This document shows, in pieces, positions 6,789 to 8,034 of a stretch of 8,034 nucleotides of DNA. The stretch's first letter is position 1. Each line of letters starts with the position of its first letter. Source of the DNA: CAYYWV01 sp964475385 (lineage in GTDB: Bacteria; Pseudomonadota; Alphaproteobacteria; JAAXGF01); NCBI GenBank assembly GCA_964475385.1, contig CAYYWV010000111.1, positions 1-8,034 of the forward strand, given 5' to 3'. The translations under genes were made by a program, and so were the position numbers. The notes below the pieces were generated by a model. The model had not been told where the DNA came from and ran no database searches. It worked only from the letters and a program-made list of their open reading frames with translations.

Positions 6789-6812
6789 GTCCCGCGAACG
6801 GGGCTTTTCCCG
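6789..6812 (+). promoter_or_regulatory. Mutually exclusive small inverted repeats in the erpA leader
   Basis: CCCG at 6791-6794 can pair with CGGG at 6799-6802 (loop CGAA; the stem can extend outward by T-G and G-C to 6789/6804). The same CGGG can instead pair with CCCG at 6809-6812 around a GCTTTT loop. The stems are only 4-6 bp and the T-run is four bases. If transcription starts near 6793, the first stem would be partly lost. The structure is plausible but may be chance in GC-rich DNA. Confidence 0.2.
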
Positions 6813-6824
6813 GGTTGAGAAGTC

Positions 6825-6830
6825 GAGGAG
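6825..6830 (+). promoter_or_regulatory. Shine-Dalgarno site of erpA
   Basis: GAGGAG lies 9 nt before the ATG at 6840. It is one of the two best-spaced ribosome binding sites in the window and supports this erpA start. Confidence 0.7.
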
Positions 6831-6839
6831 AGCGAAGAT

Positions 6840-7187
6840 ATGCCCGAACCGTCGGCGCCGATTTCGCTGAGCGAGCGCGCGGCGCGCCGCATCCGTCAGA
6901 TCGTCGAGGCCGAGAACGCGCCCGGGGCGCGGCTTCGCGTATCCGTCGTCGGCGGCGGCTGCTCGGGCTTCCAATACTCGTTCAGCCTCGACGACAAGGT
7001 TCAGGACGACGACCAGGTGGTCGAGCGCGACGGCGCAGGGCTCGTGGTCGACAACGTCTCGCTGATGTACCTCGCCGGCTCCGAGGTCGACTTCGTCGAG
7101 GAGCTTGCGGGCTCCTACTTCGTCATCCGCAACCCCAACGCCACCGCGTCCTGCGGCTGCGGCAACTCGTTCGCGGTCGCGCTCTGA
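6840..7187 (+). CDS. erpA: A-type iron-sulfur cluster carrier / insertion protein ErpA
   Basis: ErpA receives Fe-S clusters from a scaffold and delivers them to apo-enzymes such as those of isoprenoid synthesis and respiration. The 115-residue product matches the family length. The three cluster-binding cysteines are present: Cys41 in VVGGGCSGFQYSFSLDD, and Cys105 and Cys107 in NPNATASCGCGNSF. The middle region GLVVDNVSLMYLAGSEVDF is close to E. coli ErpA (GLVVDPMSLQYL), which favours ErpA over IscA or SufA, though A-type carriers are hard to separate by eye. The start is supported by GAGGAG at 9 nt and by the extended -10 promoter upstream. It is transcribed away from dgt and lies 39 nt ahead of xthA, probably as one unit. 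No isc or suf genes are present in the window. Confidence 0.95.
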   Translation: MPEPSAPISLSERAARRIRQIVEAENAPGARLRVSVVGGGCSGFQYSFSLDDKVQDDDQVVERDGAGLVVDNVSLMYLAGSEVDFVEELAGSYFVIRNPNATASCGCGNSFAVAL

Positions 7188-7226
7188 TCTTCGCGCGGGC
7201 GCGCCTTCGCCGCGGCGGGACGGCCT

Positions 7227-8009
7227 ATGCGCATCGCAACCTGGAACGTCAACTCGATCAAGGCGCGCCTGCCGCTGGTGCTCGACTGGCTGCGCGCCTT
7301 CGTCCCCGACGTCGCGCTTCTCCAAGAGACCAAGACCGTCGATGACGACTTCCCCCGGCTCGAGATCGAGGATCTCGGCTACAACGTCGCCGTCCACGGC
7401 CAGAAGAGCTACAACGGGGTGGCGATCCTCTCGAAGCGTCCGATCGAAGACCTGCGCCGGGGCCTTCCCGGCGACGAGGACGACGATCAGGCGCGCTACA
7501 TCGAGGCGGTGACCGGCGGGGTGCGCGTGGCCTCGATCTACCTTCCCAACGGCAACCCGGTCTCTTCGGAGAAGTTTCCTTACAAGCTGCGCTGGATGGA
7601 GCGGCTGCGGGCGCACGCCGAAACGCTCTTGCGCTACGAGGAGGTGATGGCGCTCGGCGGCGACTACAACGTCGCGCCCGCCGACGCCGACGTCTACGAT
7701 CCCGAAGCCTGGGCCGACGACGCCTTGTGCCGGTTGGAAAGCCGCTCGCAGTTCCGCGCCCTTCTCTACCTCGGCCTGACCGAGGGCTGGCGCGCGCTGC
7801 ACCCGGACGAGACCGGGGCCTACAGCTTCTGGGACTACCAGCAAGGGCGCTGGCAGCGCGACGAAGGCCTGCGCATCGACCATCTCCTGCTGTCGCCCCA
7901 GGCCGCCGACCGGCTTGCCGCCTGCGAGATCGACCGCCGCCCGCGGGGCTGGAAGCGCGCGTCCGACCACACCCCGGTCTGGTGCGCGCTCGACGTCCCG
8001 GGATGGTGA
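7227..8009 (+). CDS. xthA: Exodeoxyribonuclease III / AP endonuclease (EEP superfamily)
   Basis: Exonuclease III cleaves DNA at abasic sites and removes 3' blocking groups in base excision repair. The 260-residue product has the full set of EEP-fold motifs: WNVNSI with the metal-site Asn (residues 6-11), LQETK with catalytic Glu34, IYLPNG with Tyr105, GGDYNVAP with Asp146 and Asn148, LRIDHLLLS with Asp218-His219, and the terminal SDHTPVW with catalytic Asp247-His248. The FWDYQQGRWQRDEGLRIDH stretch is highly characteristic of XthA. The ATG gives the expected MRIATWNVNSIKARL start. The preceding GGCGGGACGG is only a weak Shine-Dalgarno. It follows erpA by 39 nt on the same strand, so both are probably co-transcribed. 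The enzyme appears complete and active. Confidence 0.96.
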   Translation: MRIATWNVNSIKARLPLVLDWLRAFVPDVALLQETKTVDDDFPRLEIEDLGYNVAVHGQKSYNGVAILSKRPIEDLRRGLPGDEDDDQARYIEAVTGGVRVASIYLPNGNPVSSEKFPYKLRWMERLRAHAETLLRYEEVMALGGDYNVAPADADVYDPEAWADDALCRLESRSQFRALLYLGLTEGWRALHPDETGAYSFWDYQQGRWQRDEGLRIDHLLLSPQAADRLAACEIDRRPRGWKRASDHTPVWCALDVPGW

Positions 8010-8034
8010 GCGCGGCGAGCCTGCGCCACGAGGG
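8003..8034 (+). CDS. Possible start of the next gene (truncated)
   Basis: An ATG at 8003 and a GTG at 8006, in one frame, overlap the xthA stop (the GTG forms a GTGA overlap). They open a frame to the window end reading MVSAASLRHEG. Tight stop/start overlaps are common in this window, so this could be a third gene of the erpA-xthA unit. With only about 10 codons and no clear Shine-Dalgarno, identity is unknown and chance is a real alternative. Confidence 0.25.
   Translation, partial: MVSAASLRHE

Larger units (their letters stand above)
6693..6839. promoter_or_regulatory. Divergent dgt / erpA intergenic region
   Basis: This 147-nt stretch is the only sizeable non-coding gap in the window. 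It must contain the promoters for the leftward dgt operon and the rightward erpA-xthA pair, unless dgt starts upstream of 6692. The part at about 6745-6790 is clearly AT-richer than the flanks. The rightward extended -10, leader inverted repeats and ribosome binding site are listed separately. For dgt, a TATAAC lies on the minus strand at 6784-6779, overlapping the rightward -10, but I see no matching -35. No recognisable iron-regulator box was found by eye. Confidence 0.6.

Noticed and set aside
6791..6808. CCCG-loop-CGGG followed by GCTTTT as an intrinsic terminator
   Set aside because: The stem is only about 4-6 bp and the T-run is four bases. It lies between divergent genes at the predicted transcription start, where a terminator is not expected.
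6780..7970. A 396-codon open frame on the minus strand opposite erpA and xthA
   Set aside because: The opposite strand carries intact ErpA and XthA with all catalytic and cluster-binding residues. The antisense translation has no recognisable motif.

Overview
This is a high-GC, almost fully coding stretch of a bacterial chromosome. It looks like an alphaproteobacterium, by protein sequence style and by gene order (dgt-argS-SPOR-nagZ-scpA-scpB, with erpA-xthA divergent). A Rhodospirillales-like source is possible, but the window alone cannot settle it. I found no tRNA, rRNA, mobile element, CRISPR array, phage gene or clear intrinsic terminator.

Positions 1-6692 hold seven genes on the minus strand, so the operon reads from right to left: dgt (dGTPase-like HD hydrolase), argS (arginyl-tRNA synthetase), a membrane-anchored SPOR-domain protein, nagZ (beta-N-acetylhexosaminidase), a small M50 site-2-type protease, scpA and scpB. 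scpB is cut by the window start. The genes are very tightly packed: ATGA overlaps at dgt/argS and scpA/scpB, a stop directly abutting a start at argS/SPOR, and gaps of 14 to about 64 nt elsewhere. This suggests one transcript with translational coupling. The genes cover nucleotide pools, translation, peptidoglycan binding and recycling, membrane proteolysis and chromosome condensation.

Positions 6693-6839 form a short divergent intergenic region. It holds an extended -10 promoter (TGTTATAAT) and a GAGGAG Shine-Dalgarno site for the rightward genes.

Positions 6840-8009 hold erpA (A-type Fe-S carrier) and xthA (exonuclease III-family AP endonuclease) on the plus strand, 39 nt apart. A possible next gene begins by overlapping the xthA stop and runs off the window.

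The content is conserved housekeeping, and I see no convincing undescribed system. The most unusual local signal is the first ~16 codons of argS, about 27% GC inside a window that is otherwise roughly two thirds GC or more. Other points worth a check are the erpA leader, the start codons of dgt and nagZ, and the M50 protease inside a peptidoglycan/condensin operon.
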